From Chloroflexota bacterium (GTDB lineage Bacteria > Chloroflexota > Dehalococcoidia > Lucifugimonadales > UBA3495), in contig VXTR01000075.1 of the NCBI GenBank assembly GCA_009837355.1, forward strand, positions 27,222 to 91,221: DNA of 64,000 nucleotides. Reading direction: 5' to 3'. Positions 26,780-37,427 of the stretch are shown here, in pieces. The translations under genes were made by a program, and so were the position numbers. Below the pieces are notes generated by a model. The model was not told the origin of the DNA and searched no databases. It saw nothing but the letters and a program-made list of their open reading frames with translations. Each line of letters starts with the position of its first letter. The first letter of the stretch is position 1.

Positions 26780-27613
26780 ATGGCCGTGAAAATTGTTTCC
26801 GACAGCACCTGCGACATCGCCAAGGCAATCGCGGAAGAGCTGGACATCACTATCGTGCCGGCCTACGTGATGATTGACGATGTGGCGCACCGGCAGGGTA
26901 TTGACATCAACCCCACGCAGTTCTACGCACAGCTGGAGTCCTCGACCCGCCTGCCCAGCACGTCGCAACCCACGCCGGCCGACTTTAGTGAGCGCTTTGA
27001 GCCCCTGGTCAGCGCCGGAGACCAGATCGTCTGCATCACCGTGCCTCAACAACTCAGCGGCACCTACAACTCAGCGATGCAGGCGTCTCAACAGCTCCCG
27101 GACGGGGCGGTAACCGTGATTGACGCCGGCACGGCATCCGTAGGCCACATGCTGCAGGTTATTGCAGCTGCCGAGGACGCTTCCGCTCCGGACGCCACAC
27201 TGGAATCGGTGACCGACGCGGCACTGGCCCGCGCGTCCCATGGCTTCGGCTATGCCATGGTGGACACACTGGAATACCTGCAGAAGGGCGGGCGTATCGG
27301 CAAAGCCCAGGCATTCATGGGTTCCCTGCTTAAAGTCAAGCCCATTCTCAAAGTGGCCGAAGGCGAGGTGCTGCCGGTTGATCGTCCCCGCAACCTACGC
27401 CGCGCCCTGCAACGGGTGGAAGAACTGATGCGTGAGCATGGCCCGGCGTCCAAGTTGGGCGTAGCCTATACCACAGATCCGGGCCCGGCCGAAGAATTAC
27501 GTAATCGCCTATCGGATCTGGCCCCTGCCGACCAGACTTACACGGTTCAAATCGGCTCTGCAATCGGAACCCACGTCGGGCCGGGGGCGGTAGCCGTAGC
27601 CACCCTGGCGTAG
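26780..27613 (+). CDS. DegV family fatty-acid-binding protein (FakB-like)
   Basis: A 277-residue two-domain protein that binds a fatty acid and presents it to FakA. It starts VKIVSDSTCDIAKAIAEELD, with the SDST motif that contacts the carboxylate, followed by LPSTSQPTPADFSERFEPL and ISSxxSGTYNSA-like segment QLSGTYNSAMQAS. The C-terminal domain contains LQKGGRIGKAQAFMGSLLKV, as in other DegV proteins. AGGAGAG precedes ATG 26780. Its position after fakA suggests one operon. Confidence 0.9.
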   Translation: MAVKIVSDSTCDIAKAIAEELDITIVPAYVMIDDVAHRQGIDINPTQFYAQLESSTRLPSTSQPTPADFSERFEPLVSAGDQIVCITVPQQLSGTYNSAMQASQQLPDGAVTVIDAGTASVGHMLQVIAAAEDASAPDATLESVTDAALARASHGFGYAMVDTLEYLQKGGRIGKAQAFMGSLLKVKPILKVAEGEVLPVDRPRNLRRALQRVEELMREHGPASKLGVAYTTDPGPAEELRNRLSDLAPADQTYTVQIGSAIGTHVGPGAVAVATLA

Positions 27614-27623
27614 AGCGTGTTGA

Positions 27624-27667
27624 CCCGCCAGAGGCGGGACGACATTCCCGCGTGGGCGGGTATCCAT
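27624..27667 (+). repeat. Two hairpins in the degV-recG gap; second is REP-like copy 2
   Basis: CCCGCC-AGA-GGCGGG (27624-27638) and CCCGC-GTGG-GCGGG (27647-27660) lie within 40 bases. The second, in the context ATTCCCGCGTGGGCGGGTATCC, matches the palindrome at 23750-23775. The pair fills the space between the degV stop and the likely recG start. Confidence 0.6.
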
Positions 27668-27673
27668 AAGCCC

Positions 27674-30250
27674 ATGGACGCCGGTAACCGCGAAAACGAA
27701 CCGCTGTGGCGCGATGCCTTTCGCAAAATTCTCGCCCTGGAAGCGCACAGGGGTTTTGCCGACACCGCGGTTAGCGGAGGCATCCGCCGCTTCGTAGAAC
27801 GATGGGAGAGCGAACTCCGCGAGCACCTGGCTGGCGACCCGGCACTCGTCAGTGAGTTCATTGAGCGCCCTTACCGGGATTTGCCGGTTGAGCAACGCCG
27901 CGAATGGGTCGCTCGCTGGCAAGCTGCTCTGGACAAGAGACCCGTCTCGCCAGTGGTTCCGTCACAGACTGAAGTCCAGGCCCCACCCACTCATCCCGAG
28001 CCTGCCGAGGGACAGCCACTGCCGCCGGAAACCCCGGCACTGTTCGGTCCAACCGTCGGCATTCAATCCGTGCGGACTCATCGCCGGGCTTACGTTCCGC
28101 CGCCGGTATCAGGCAACCCCGGCGACCCTGATGAAACCGTCTCAAAAATCCGGCGAATGGACGGTAAGACCGTCCAGCGGCTGGAACAACTGGGGGCGTT
28201 CACCGTGCGCGATCTGCTCTACATGGCGCCCCGGCGCTACGAAGACCGGAGCGAGATTGCTGCCATCGCCGACGTGTATCCCGGCGTCAGCTTCACGATG
28301 GAGGGTCAGTTGGTTGACATTCGGGCCGCCAGCGTGGGCCAGCGCCGACTGCGACTGGTCGAAGGCGTGCTGAGGGACGACAGCGGGCAAATCGAGCTGC
28401 AATGGTTCGGCCAGGGTTACCTGGCAGGCGCGCTACACCCGGGCAGCCAGATGATTGTCAACGGCAAAGTGGAGTTGCACCGGGGCCGCCTATCGCTGTC
28501 ATCACCCGAGTACGACGTGGTTACGGCACGCCAGTCGCCGGTGAACACCGGCCGTGTTGTCCCTGTCTATCGCCTTACCGCCGGCCTCACGGCGCGCAAT
28601 TTGCGTAGCCTGACCTGGCAGGCCGTCAGCAGGTATCTGCAAGGCTTGCCGGACCCACTGCCGGAGGGCGTGCTGCAAAGGACGGGCCTGTGTGCGCTGT
28701 CGGATGCCATACGCGACATCCACTATCCGGCCGATCTAGCCGCTGCCGACCGGGGGCGCCGACGGTTGGCCTTTGATGAAATCCTGGCTTTCCAATTGGC
28801 CATCCTAGGTCGTCGCCGGCACCGGGAGCAAAACGCCACCGGCGTTCCAATCAAGTACCACTCTCCTGCCGTTGAGGGATTTTTGAGCGCGTTGCCTTTC
28901 GCGCCCACCGGAGCGCAGAGGCGCTGTATTACCGAGGTACTGGGCGACCTGTCTCGGGGAGCGCCGCCGATGAGCCGACTGCTGCAGGGTGAGGTCGGCA
29001 GTGGGAAAACGCTGGTTGCGGTGGCCGCGGTGCTGGCGGCAGCTTCAGCCCACAGCCAGTCAGCGCTGATGGCGCCCACCGAAGTGCTAGCCGAGCAGCA
29101 TTTCCGCACCGTCGGCGAGCTGCTGGGAGATTTCGAACAACCCCTGCAGCAGGATAACGTGAAGTCGGTATATATCCCCAACCTGCCCCGCCCGTTCACG
29201 TTCGGCCTGCTTACCGGCAGCACTCGCGCCGGTCCGCGGCGGGAGATACTGCGGATGGCGTCAGAAGGGCACATTGACCTGTTGGTTGGCACCCACGCGC
29301 TGATTCAGGAAGGAGTTGAGCTGCCCAACCTGGCTTTGGCAATCGCCGATGAGCAGCATCGTTTCGGCGTCGAACAACGTTCGGCGTTACGAGGACAGGG
29401 TTCCGAACAGCCTCATTCACTGATGATGTCCGCTACGCCGATTCCACGCACGCTGCAGCTGACCCTCTACGGCGACCTGGACGTATCAACAATCGATGAG
29501 CTTCCCCCCGGCCGGCAGGAAATTCTGACCCGAGTTGTACCCGAGGACAAGCGCCGGGCCGCCTACGGGTTCATCCGCCAGCAGATTAACGCTGGCAGGC
29601 AGGCGTTCGTCATCTACCCGCTGGTGGAGGAATCGGACCGACTTGAGGTGCGCGCCGCCGCGGAGGAACACAAGCGGCTCTCCGAAGAAGTGTTCCCGGA
29701 CTTTCGAGTGGGCCTGCTCCATGGACGACTGTCGTCGCGGGATAAGGACAAAGTGATGCGGGAGTTCCGCGACGGCGCGCTGGACATATTGGTGGCAACC
29801 GCGGTGGTTGAGGTAGGCATTGACGTACCCAACGCGACTGTGATGCTCATTGACGGGGCGGAGCGCTTTGGCCTTTCCCAGCTGCACCAGTTTCGGGGGC
29901 GGGTAGGCAGGGGCGAGCACAGAAGCTACTGCCTGCTGATGTCGGAATCGGAGTCGGAACGGGCACGGGAACGGCTCTCGGCCCTGGAATCAACGCGCGA
30001 CGGCTTCAAGCTGGCCGAAATTGACCTGCAAATGAGGCATGAGGGAGACATTTTCGGGACGTCGCAGAGCGGCGACCAAACGATGCTCCGCATCGCCAGT
30101 ATTTTCGACCAGGACCTGATGGCCCTGGCGCGCCGGGAAGCCGTCGCGATTCTGGACGTTGACCCGGAATTGTCCGACCCCAGGCACGCCGGCATCGTTG
30201 CCGAGCGAGACCGTTTCCTCAACCGGGTTCAGGCACACATCAGCGATTAG
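27674..30250 (+). CDS. recG: ATP-dependent DNA helicase RecG
   Basis: An 858-residue superfamily 2 helicase that remodels stalled replication forks. After an N-terminal extension of about 160 residues (also seen in some other bacterial RecGs) comes the wedge OB-fold domain, e.g. APRRYEDRSEIAAI and VNGKVELHRGRLSLSSPEYD. Motor motifs are LLQGEVGSGKTLVAVAA (I), TEVLAEQHF (Ia), IADEQHRFGVEQR (II, DEQH), MSATPIPRTL (III), VVEVGIDVPNATVMLI (V) and QLHQFRGRVGRGEHRSYC (VI). ATG 27674 was chosen because upstream codons fall in a REP-like repeat. Residues 106-115 (THPEPAEGQP) are encoded by a palindromic repeat sequence. Confidence 0.94.
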   Translation: MDAGNRENEPLWRDAFRKILALEAHRGFADTAVSGGIRRFVERWESELREHLAGDPALVSEFIERPYRDLPVEQRREWVARWQAALDKRPVSPVVPSQTEVQAPPTHPEPAEGQPLPPETPALFGPTVGIQSVRTHRRAYVPPPVSGNPGDPDETVSKIRRMDGKTVQRLEQLGAFTVRDLLYMAPRRYEDRSEIAAIADVYPGVSFTMEGQLVDIRAASVGQRRLRLVEGVLRDDSGQIELQWFGQGYLAGALHPGSQMIVNGKVELHRGRLSLSSPEYDVVTARQSPVNTGRVVPVYRLTAGLTARNLRSLTWQAVSRYLQGLPDPLPEGVLQRTGLCALSDAIRDIHYPADLAAADRGRRRLAFDEILAFQLAILGRRRHREQNATGVPIKYHSPAVEGFLSALPFAPTGAQRRCITEVLGDLSRGAPPMSRLLQGEVGSGKTLVAVAAVLAAASAHSQSALMAPTEVLAEQHFRTVGELLGDFEQPLQQDNVKSVYIPNLPRPFTFGLLTGSTRAGPRREILRMASEGHIDLLVGTHALIQEGVELPNLALAIADEQHRFGVEQRSALRGQGSEQPHSLMMSATPIPRTLQLTLYGDLDVSTIDELPPGRQEILTRVVPEDKRRAAYGFIRQQINAGRQAFVIYPLVEESDRLEVRAAAEEHKRLSEEVFPDFRVGLLHGRLSSRDKDKVMREFRDGALDILVATAVVEVGIDVPNATVMLIDGAERFGLSQLHQFRGRVGRGEHRSYCLLMSESESERARERLSALESTRDGFKLAEIDLQMRHEGDIFGTSQSGDQTMLRIASIFDQDLMALARREAVAILDVDPELSDPRHAGIVAERDRFLNRVQAHISD
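27989..28018 (+). repeat. Palindromic repeat embedded in the recG reading frame
   Basis: ACTCATCCCGAGCCTGCCG and the following AGGGACA match the reverse complement of the intergenic repeat at 30264-30292 at about 20 of 26 positions, all but one of the differences being transitions. It encodes part of the disordered linker before the RecG wedge domain. Confidence 0.5.
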
Positions 30251-30263
30251 CGGCGGCAGCCTC

Positions 30264-30292
30264 GCTTATCCTTCGACAAGCTCAGGATGAGC
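30264..30292. repeat. Palindromic intergenic repeat at the recG 3' end
   Basis: GCTTATCCT and AGGATGAGC form a 9-bp stem with one G-T pair around TCGACAAGCTC. It lies between convergent recG and the response regulator and could also act as a weak bidirectional terminator. The core CCTTCGACAAGCTCAGG is a widespread type of short dispersed repeat. Confidence 0.6.
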
Positions 30293-30307
30293 GGGCGTTC
30301 TGTCCCT

Positions 30308-30982
30308 TCACCCCTCGGCGGCGATGTCCCGGAAGCGATAGCCAACGTTCCAGATGGTTTCGACAAAAAGGTGGTCCGGGTCTTCCACTTTGGAACGCAG
30401 CCGTCGGATGTGAACGTCAACCGTGCGGGTACCGCCCAGATAGTCGTAACCCCAAACCTGGTTCAGCAGGGCTTCCCGGCTGTACACCCGGCCGGGGTTC
30501 GAGGCCAAGAGGGTGAGCAGTTGAAACTCCTTGTAGGTTAGGGAGATGCGCCGGCCGGCCATGGTGACCTCGTAACTTTGGAGGTCGATGGTCAGTTCAC
30601 CTACGCGCACCACCTGGTCGGCGCCGCGCCCATTGCGTCGGAAAACCATCTGGCCTACCCGCGCCATCAACTCGGCCGGGTTCAAAGGCGCCACTATGAA
30701 ATCATCAACGTTGACAGCCGGATCGTATTGTGGCAATGCGCCTGAATCGACCACGAGCATAGTGGGCAGGCCCAGCTGGGAAACTCGTTCAATCACCGCT
30801 TGCGCGCCGATACCTACTGCCGACAGGTCCAGCAGCACCACGTCCAAGGCGACGGCATGAGCGGCATCATCCAGTTCGACCACGTCGCTGCCGGCCCGGC
30901 AAGACACACCTGAATCGTCGATTTGTTTGACCAACGACACCATCCCGCTGCCGGGACGCGTCAGCAGAAATACGTTGTACAC
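30308..30982 (-). CDS. Atypical OmpR/PhoB-family response regulator
   Basis: A 224-residue transcription regulator. The C-terminal winged-helix domain (residues 125-220) is canonical: ISLTYKEFQLLTLLASNPG, REALLNQVWGYDYLGGTRTV, DVHIRRLRSKVEDPDHLFVE and IWNVGYRF. The receiver domain is degenerate: the acidic pair after strand 1 is absent (NVFLLTRPGSG), and the conserved Lys near the end is replaced (DDFIVAPLNPAEL), while a likely phosphoacceptor Asp remains in VVLLDLS. No histidine kinase is adjacent. It may act without phosphorylation. GTG 30982 is preferred; an ATG at 31027 lengthens it by 15 residues that do not fit the family. Confidence 0.85.
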   Translation of the reverse strand: MYNVFLLTRPGSGMVSLVKQIDDSGVSCRAGSDVVELDDAAHAVALDVVLLDLSAVGIGAQAVIERVSQLGLPTMLVVDSGALPQYDPAVNVDDFIVAPLNPAELMARVGQMVFRRNGRGADQVVRVGELTIDLQSYEVTMAGRRISLTYKEFQLLTLLASNPGRVYSREALLNQVWGYDYLGGTRTVDVHIRRLRSKVEDPDHLFVETIWNVGYRFRDIAAEG

Positions 30983-31032
30983 TTTGTCATCCCAACCGTA
31001 GCCGGGTTGCCCGGCGTCTCCGCGCATCGGGT

Positions 31033-31061
31033 TTGACGCCGCAGTCGCCGCTGTCTATTAT
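31033..31061 (+). promoter_or_regulatory. Candidate promoter of the DUF1445-DUF4392 operon
   Basis: TTGACG (31033-31038) and TATTAT (31056-31061) are exactly 17 bases apart, each five of six to consensus. The leader before ATG 31122 would be about 54 bases. Confidence 0.6.
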
Positions 31062-31121
31062 GCCCTCAGTTGCGCAATTCTAGCATACGCTGCCATGCTG
31101 CCAGAACTACGGAGAACCCCA

Positions 31122-31919
31122 ATGACCACTGCGACGCTGCTGCCCACTCAACCCACGGAAATCCGCCGCGTGATACGCGCCGGCGAGTATGCCGGAGTAA
31201 CCGCCGGCCTGGCCAACGGTCACGTGCAGGCCAACCTGGCGGTTTTGCCCCGGGACCTGGCCTTTGACTTCCTGCTCTTCTGCCAGCGCAATCCCCAACC
31301 TTGTCCGATTCTGGAGGTCATAGAAGCCGGCTCCGTGGAGCCATCTTTCGTAGCTCCCGGCGCCGACATCCGGACCGACGTGCCGGGATACCGCATCTAC
31401 GAGGAGGGCGAAATGATTGGCGAGTTTCAGTCCGTCACCGACTTCTGGCGGGACGACCTAGTGTCGTTCCTGCTGGGGTGCAGCTTCTCCTTTGAAGCGG
31501 CGATGTCCGACTCGGGCATACCCCTGCGGCACCAGGAAGCCGGCAGCAACGTGCCAATGTACATCACCAACATAGCCACCCGGCCGGCCGGCATGTTCTC
31601 CGGGCCGATGGTGGTGAGTATGCGGCCGATACCGCAGGAGCAGATTGTCCGCGCCGTGCAGGTTACGTCCCGGTTCCCCGACACGCACGGCGCGCCGATT
31701 CATATCGGCGACCCGGAGGCCATCGGGATACGAGACATAGACAACCCGGAGTTCGGGGAATCGGTGGAAATAAAGCCCGGAGAAACGCCGGTGTTCTGGG
31801 CGTGCGGGGTGACGCCGCAGGCGGTTGCATTGAACTGCAAGCCGCCGCTGATGATTACCCACGCGCCCGGCAAAATGTTCATCACCGACCGACGGGATGC
31901 CGACTACGCAGTAATTTAG
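31122..31919 (+). CDS. DUF1445 family putative hydro-lyase (YcsI/UPF0317 type)
   Basis: A 265-residue cytosolic protein of the DUF1445 family. Typical segments are [78 protein letters not shown], and the C-terminal [13 protein letters not shown] and [12 protein letters not shown] 31122 has GGAGA upstream. The family is annotated as putative hydro-lyase but is weakly characterised; in human mitochondrial DGLUCY a DUF1445-like domain is fused to the D-glutamate cyclase domain (DUF4392), which is encoded by the next gene here, 12 bases downstream. A shared role in D-glutamate/5-oxo-D-proline metabolism is therefore likely. Confidence 0.85.
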   Translation: MTTATLLPTQPTEIRRVIRAGEYAGVTAGLANGHVQANLAVLPRDLAFDFLLFCQRNPQPCPILEVIEAGSVEPSFVAPGADIRTDVPGYRIYEEGEMIGEFQSVTDFWRDDLVSFLLGCSFSFEAAMSDSGIPLRHQEAGSNVPMYITNIATRPAGMFSGPMVVSMRPIPQEQIVRAVQVTSRFPDTHGAPIHIGDPEAIGIRDIDNPEFGESVEIKPGETPVFWACGVTPQAVALNCKPPLMITHAPGKMFITDRRDADYAVI

Positions 31920-31931
31920 CCGTGAGGAATG

Positions 31932-32801
31932 ATGACGCGAACCATTGAAGACATCATCCTTGACCATGACCGCCGGGGCATCAATGCGCTGCGTCCGCAC
32001 TTGCCGGCAGACTTTTGCGACCAAGCCGCGCAGTACGCGTTGGAGCATCCCGGCCCGGTCATTATCGCCACCGGGTTCTACATCATGATGAGCGACGCGC
32101 CGGAGACCGACGGTCCGCCGGGCGCTTTTGCCATCGGCAACGCGCTCCGGGAACTGGGGCATCGGGTATTCTATACCGCCGATGAGCCGATGGCTTACAT
32201 GATGGCGTCCTGGGTAACGCGGCAGCGCGACCCATCGCCGATAATCAGGTATCCCATCATGGAAGACCCTCATACCAACGGCCATTTCGTCAGGGAAACC
32301 ATCACCGAGCGCGAGCCGGCCTTGCTAATTTCCATCGAACGCTGCTCGCCGGACGCCGAGGGCATCTATCGCAATATGCGGGGGCGGGACATTTCGCCGC
32401 AGACCGCCCGGATTGACCACCTGTTCGGCAATGGGTTGCCTTCCATCGGCATCGGGGACGGCGGCAATGAAATCGGCATGGGCAATCTGCAAGAGGTAAT
32501 TGCCGGCGCCGACCAACTGCCCGATCATCCCGCCGTGGTGGGCTGCGACCGTCTGATTGCGGCCAGCACTTCCAACTGGGGCGGATACGGGCTGGTGGCC
32601 GCTTTGTCGTTGCGGGCCAGCCGTAACCTGCTGCCCGACGTGGACACCGACGCCGATTGCATCCGGTTCCTGGTGGACGCCGGGGCGGTGAGCGGCGTCA
32701 GCGGGGAGCACGACTACCTGGTTGACGAGTTCACGCTGGAGGAGAATGCGGCGGTGCTGCAGGAGCTGCACGATTACGTAAACGAGCACCTGAAGGGATA
32801 G
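31932..32801 (+). CDS. DUF4392 protein, D-glutamate cyclase-like
   Basis: A 289-residue protein resembling the catalytic C-terminal domain of D-glutamate cyclase, which converts D-glutamate to 5-oxo-D-proline. Visible features are VIIATGFYIMMSDAPETDGP (substrate-loop region), GAFAIGNALRELGHRV, LISIERCSPDAEGIYRNMRG, and the Gly-rich SIGIGDGGNEIGMGNL with carboxylate ligands. ATG 31932 was preferred over ATG 31929 because of spacing to GAGG. It follows the DUF1445 gene immediately, reproducing as two genes the architecture of a single eukaryotic protein. A 660-base gap without genes follows. Confidence 0.82.
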   Translation: MTRTIEDIILDHDRRGINALRPHLPADFCDQAAQYALEHPGPVIIATGFYIMMSDAPETDGPPGAFAIGNALRELGHRVFYTADEPMAYMMASWVTRQRDPSPIIRYPIMEDPHTNGHFVRETITEREPALLISIERCSPDAEGIYRNMRGRDISPQTARIDHLFGNGLPSIGIGDGGNEIGMGNLQEVIAGADQLPDHPAVVGCDRLIAASTSNWGGYGLVAALSLRASRNLLPDVDTDADCIRFLVDAGAVSGVSGEHDYLVDEFTLEENAAVLQELHDYVNEHLKG

Positions 32802-33465
32802 CTAGACAGCCGAAACTGTTGCGGGGAAACGGTTTATAGTTGCCGGTTAGCCTCCTAGCCGTTGGTCGGCGGCAGGTTGTTTCGGTTCGGGATTCGTGGG
32901 GTTCGGGATGATGGTTGGTCAGTCCACTCCGCCGGTGGCGGAGGCGTCGGCGCTACGGCCTGAGAGCTTTTGGCTTGCAGATTTTGAGTCCTAGAATCCC
33001 GCGTGCTGACCACCCGCGCCGGTGAGAGATACCCCTCACCCCAGCCCTCTCCCCTTACGGGAGGGGAGCACGTTGATACGCCAAAGGCGCATCCGGCGAC
33101 CCTCGCGGAGCGGTGGTGACACCCGCCGTACTGGTCTATGCCATGCTGTGCATCAAATCAGCCTAGGGCGATAGCCAGCCTGCAAAGAAAACCGACATGA
33201 TGCTGTGGGAGCTACCCGCAGCGGTTTAGGCCGTGGTTTCCCGAACCCCGATGAATCCTATTCAGTTGTAGCCCGCTTCCGGGGGCGGGCTGGTCTCCCG
33301 TTGCCGGGAGGGTTCGACGGATGCCCTGGCCTTGCGCGGGGCCTGGACGGTGGCGACGGGGAATTGCGCAGGTTCTCCGTGCCGAATGACGAACGTATGT
33401 ACAGAATAGTGCGATGGATTCGGGAGTGTCAATAGGGCGCTGTCATTGTCAGGGCCAGGATGAGG
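32802..33465. other. 664-base non-coding stretch with several hairpins
   Basis: No convincing gene is seen between the DUF4392 stop and the uvrB stop; a 76-codon plus-strand frame at 33205-33435 has no ribosome-binding site or protein-like pattern. Four compact hairpins stand out: CTCCGCC-GGT-GGCGGAG (32927-32943), CTCCC-CTTAC-GGGAG (33049-33063, in a CCCTCACCCCAGCCCTCTCCCC context typical of dispersed repeats), AGCCCGC/GCGGGCT (33270-33291) and CTCCCG-TTGC-CGGGAG (33295-33310). It may be a repeat-accumulating or gene-decay region, and terminators for the two converging operons may lie within it. Confidence 0.6.
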
Positions 33466-35466
<2,001 letters not shown>

Positions 35467-35511
35467 TTCCAACGACTCCCCAACGTTTCAACGCATTATA
35501 CGGCAATCGCG

Positions 35512-36099
35512 TCAGCCGCCGCCCAAGCTGAGCAGCGCCTGGCGAACCTTGTCTTCCACGTCGGCGTCCGGCGGCAAATCCAGTGCGGCCACGGCCTGAC
35601 GAGCGTCGGACAGGGGCATTCCCAGCGCGGTCAGCGCTTGCACCGCTTCAGCGTCGGTGCCGCCGGAGATGACAACAGCCCCGGTCCCGCCGTCGGCCTC
35701 CGGTAGCTTGCCCCGCAGTTCCAGCACCACCCGATTGGCGATGCGCCGTCCCACGCCCTGGGCGCGTGCCAGCGCAGCTACATCCTCGGAGGCTACCGCC
35801 TGCCGGAAGCCGTCCTCGCCCAACTCCGACAGGATAGACATGGCCGAGCGCGGACCAATTCCGGACACGCCGGTCAAGGCTCCGAATAGCTCCACTGACC
35901 CAGCGTGGGGAAAACCGTACAACGTGGGCTGCTCGTTCTGGATTCGCAGCACGGTGTGCAGTCGCACAGGTTCGCCGACGCTGCCGAGACCGGGAATCTC
36001 CGAGGCAGGCACGAACACCTGGAGCGTGATGCCGCCCACCTGCACGTTCACCCAGTCCGCGCCGACGGCCTCCAGCGCGCCGCGCACGCCCACCAACAC
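35512..36099 (-). CDS. ruvA: Holliday junction DNA helicase subunit RuvA
   Basis: A 195-residue protein that binds four-way junctions as a tetramer and targets RuvB. The N-terminal OB domain reads VGVRGALEAVGADWVNVQVG; the helix-hairpin-helix region contains FGALTGVSGIGPRSAMSILS and QGVGRRIANRVVLELRGKL. The C-terminal RuvB-contact domain (residues 148-195, EAVQALTALGMPLSDARQAV) is present. It lies three bases after ruvC in the same operon. Confidence 0.93.
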   Translation of the reverse strand: MLVGVRGALEAVGADWVNVQVGGITLQVFVPASEIPGLGSVGEPVRLHTVLRIQNEQPTLYGFPHAGSVELFGALTGVSGIGPRSAMSILSELGEDGFRQAVASEDVAALARAQGVGRRIANRVVLELRGKLPEADGGTGAVVISGGTDAEAVQALTALGMPLSDARQAVAALDLPPDADVEDKVRQALLSLGGG

Positions 36100-36102
36100 G
36101 GC

Positions 36103-36633
36103 TTAAAACACCTCACCAGGCTTTATCTCTCGAGCTATCAGGTCATTTTCGGTTACGTGCCGCAAATGACACAACCCCACCGCCAGCGCGTCGGTGGCGT
36201 CTTCGGGCGGCTCGTCAGTTATCGCCAACGTAGATACCGCTATCTGCTGTACTTGTTGCTTGGTAGCCTTGCCGTAATCCGCCACAGCCATTTTAACGGC
36301 TGCCGGAGGATAGCGACGTACCGGCACGCTCTGGCTAGCCGCGCCAATCAGCACGACAGCCTGAGCCTGCCCGATGGCAAGGGCGGACTTGGCAAAGGCA
36401 CGCTCGCCCCGGCCCACGAAGGGGTCCTCCACCGCAATGGCGTCCGGATGGAAGACGTGGATCATGTTCAGGACGTGGGTGTGCAACTGGTAGAGCCGCT
36501 GTTCCAGGGACATTGACGCGGGCAGCGCGACGACGCCGTAGTCGTCGGCCTCCGGGCTGCCACCGACGGAATCGGCGTCCAGGACGGCGTAGCCCATGCG
36601 GAGGGTACCGGGGTCAATGGCCAGTACGCGCAT
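36103..36633 (-). CDS. ruvC: Holliday junction resolvase RuvC
   Basis: A 176-residue RNase H-fold endonuclease that cuts Holliday junctions. Catalytic acidic residues are visible in MRVLAIDPGTLRMGYAV (Asp7), AIAVEDPFVG (Glu) and DATDALAVGLCH (Asp). GERAFAKSALAIGQAQAV matches the family's helix. The start overlaps the end of yebC by one base, indicating coupling. Confidence 0.94.
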   Translation of the reverse strand: MRVLAIDPGTLRMGYAVLDADSVGGSPEADDYGVVALPASMSLEQRLYQLHTHVLNMIHVFHPDAIAVEDPFVGRGERAFAKSALAIGQAQAVVLIGAASQSVPVRRYPPAAVKMAVADYGKATKQQVQQIAVSTLAITDEPPEDATDALAVGLCHLRHVTENDLIAREIKPGEVF

Positions 36634-37397
36634 CAGGCCGAACCGTACTGCTCAAGCACTTCGGCGGGAAAGTCCGCGTTGGTGTAGGCTTTCTGCACGT
36701 CGTCCAACTCTTCAAGGATGTCCAGCAGGCGGAGGGTCTGCTCGGCGGCCCGGTTTTCCAGGGGTACTACCGTCTTGGGAACCATGGCCACGTCCGCCGA
36801 TGCCGGCATCGCGCCCTCGCTCTCCAGAGCCGACTTCACTGACAGCAAATTTTCCGGGGCGGTATAGACTTCCAGGATGCCGTCCTCGAACTTCACGTCC
36901 TCGGCATCGGCATCAATAGCGGCCAGGCTCAACTCGTCCGCCGCCGTCTCATCATCGATTTCCAAGGTGATGACGCCGCGGCTGTCGAAGTTCCACGCCA
37001 CGCATCCGGCTTCGCCGAGGTTGCCGCCACCCTTGTTAAAGGCGGAGCGAATTTCGGAGGCGGTGCGGTTGCGGTTGTCGGTCAGGGCCTGCACCAGGAT
37101 CGCGCCCCCACCCGGAGCGTACCCTTCGTAGGTAACCGCCGACAAATCCTCCATACCTTCGCCGCCCTCGCCGGAGCCACGGCGCACGGCACGCTGGATG
37201 CTGTCCTGGGGCATATTGTTGGACTTGGCCTGGTCGATAGCGATGCGCAGGCGAAAGTTCATATCGGGGTCGCCGCCGCCGCCTTCTCTGGCCGCCAATG
37301 ATATATTGCGTGCCAGCTTGGTGAACAGCGCGCCACGCTTGGCGTCGGCGGCGCCCTTCTGGCGCTTGATTGTTGACCATTTGGAATGACCCGACAT
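36633..37397 (-). CDS. YebC/PmpR family protein
   Basis: A 254-residue protein of the YebC/TACO1 family, described as DNA-binding regulators or as factors that help ribosomes through proline stretches. It starts MSGHSKWSTIKRQKGAADAK, the invariant family N-terminus, and has NMPQDSIQRAVRRGSGE, YEGYAPGGGAILVQALTDNRNRT and LDILEELDDVQKAYTNADFP. GAGGGGG lies before ATG 37397. The association of yebC with ruvC and ruvA is a common bacterial arrangement. Confidence 0.94.
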   Translation of the reverse strand: MSGHSKWSTIKRQKGAADAKRGALFTKLARNISLAAREGGGGDPDMNFRLRIAIDQAKSNNMPQDSIQRAVRRGSGEGGEGMEDLSAVTYEGYAPGGGAILVQALTDNRNRTASEIRSAFNKGGGNLGEAGCVAWNFDSRGVITLEIDDETAADELSLAAIDADAEDVKFEDGILEVYTAPENLLSVKSALESEGAMPASADVAMVPKTVVPLENRAAEQTLRLLDILEELDDVQKAYTNADFPAEVLEQYGSA

Positions 37398-37427
37398 CTT
37401 GCACCCCCTCAGTAGTATCTTTCCACG

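Noticed and set aside
33205..33435. 76-codon plus-strand frame in the non-coding stretch
   Set aside because: No ribosome-binding site, no homology pattern, and it is crossed by two perfect hairpins.
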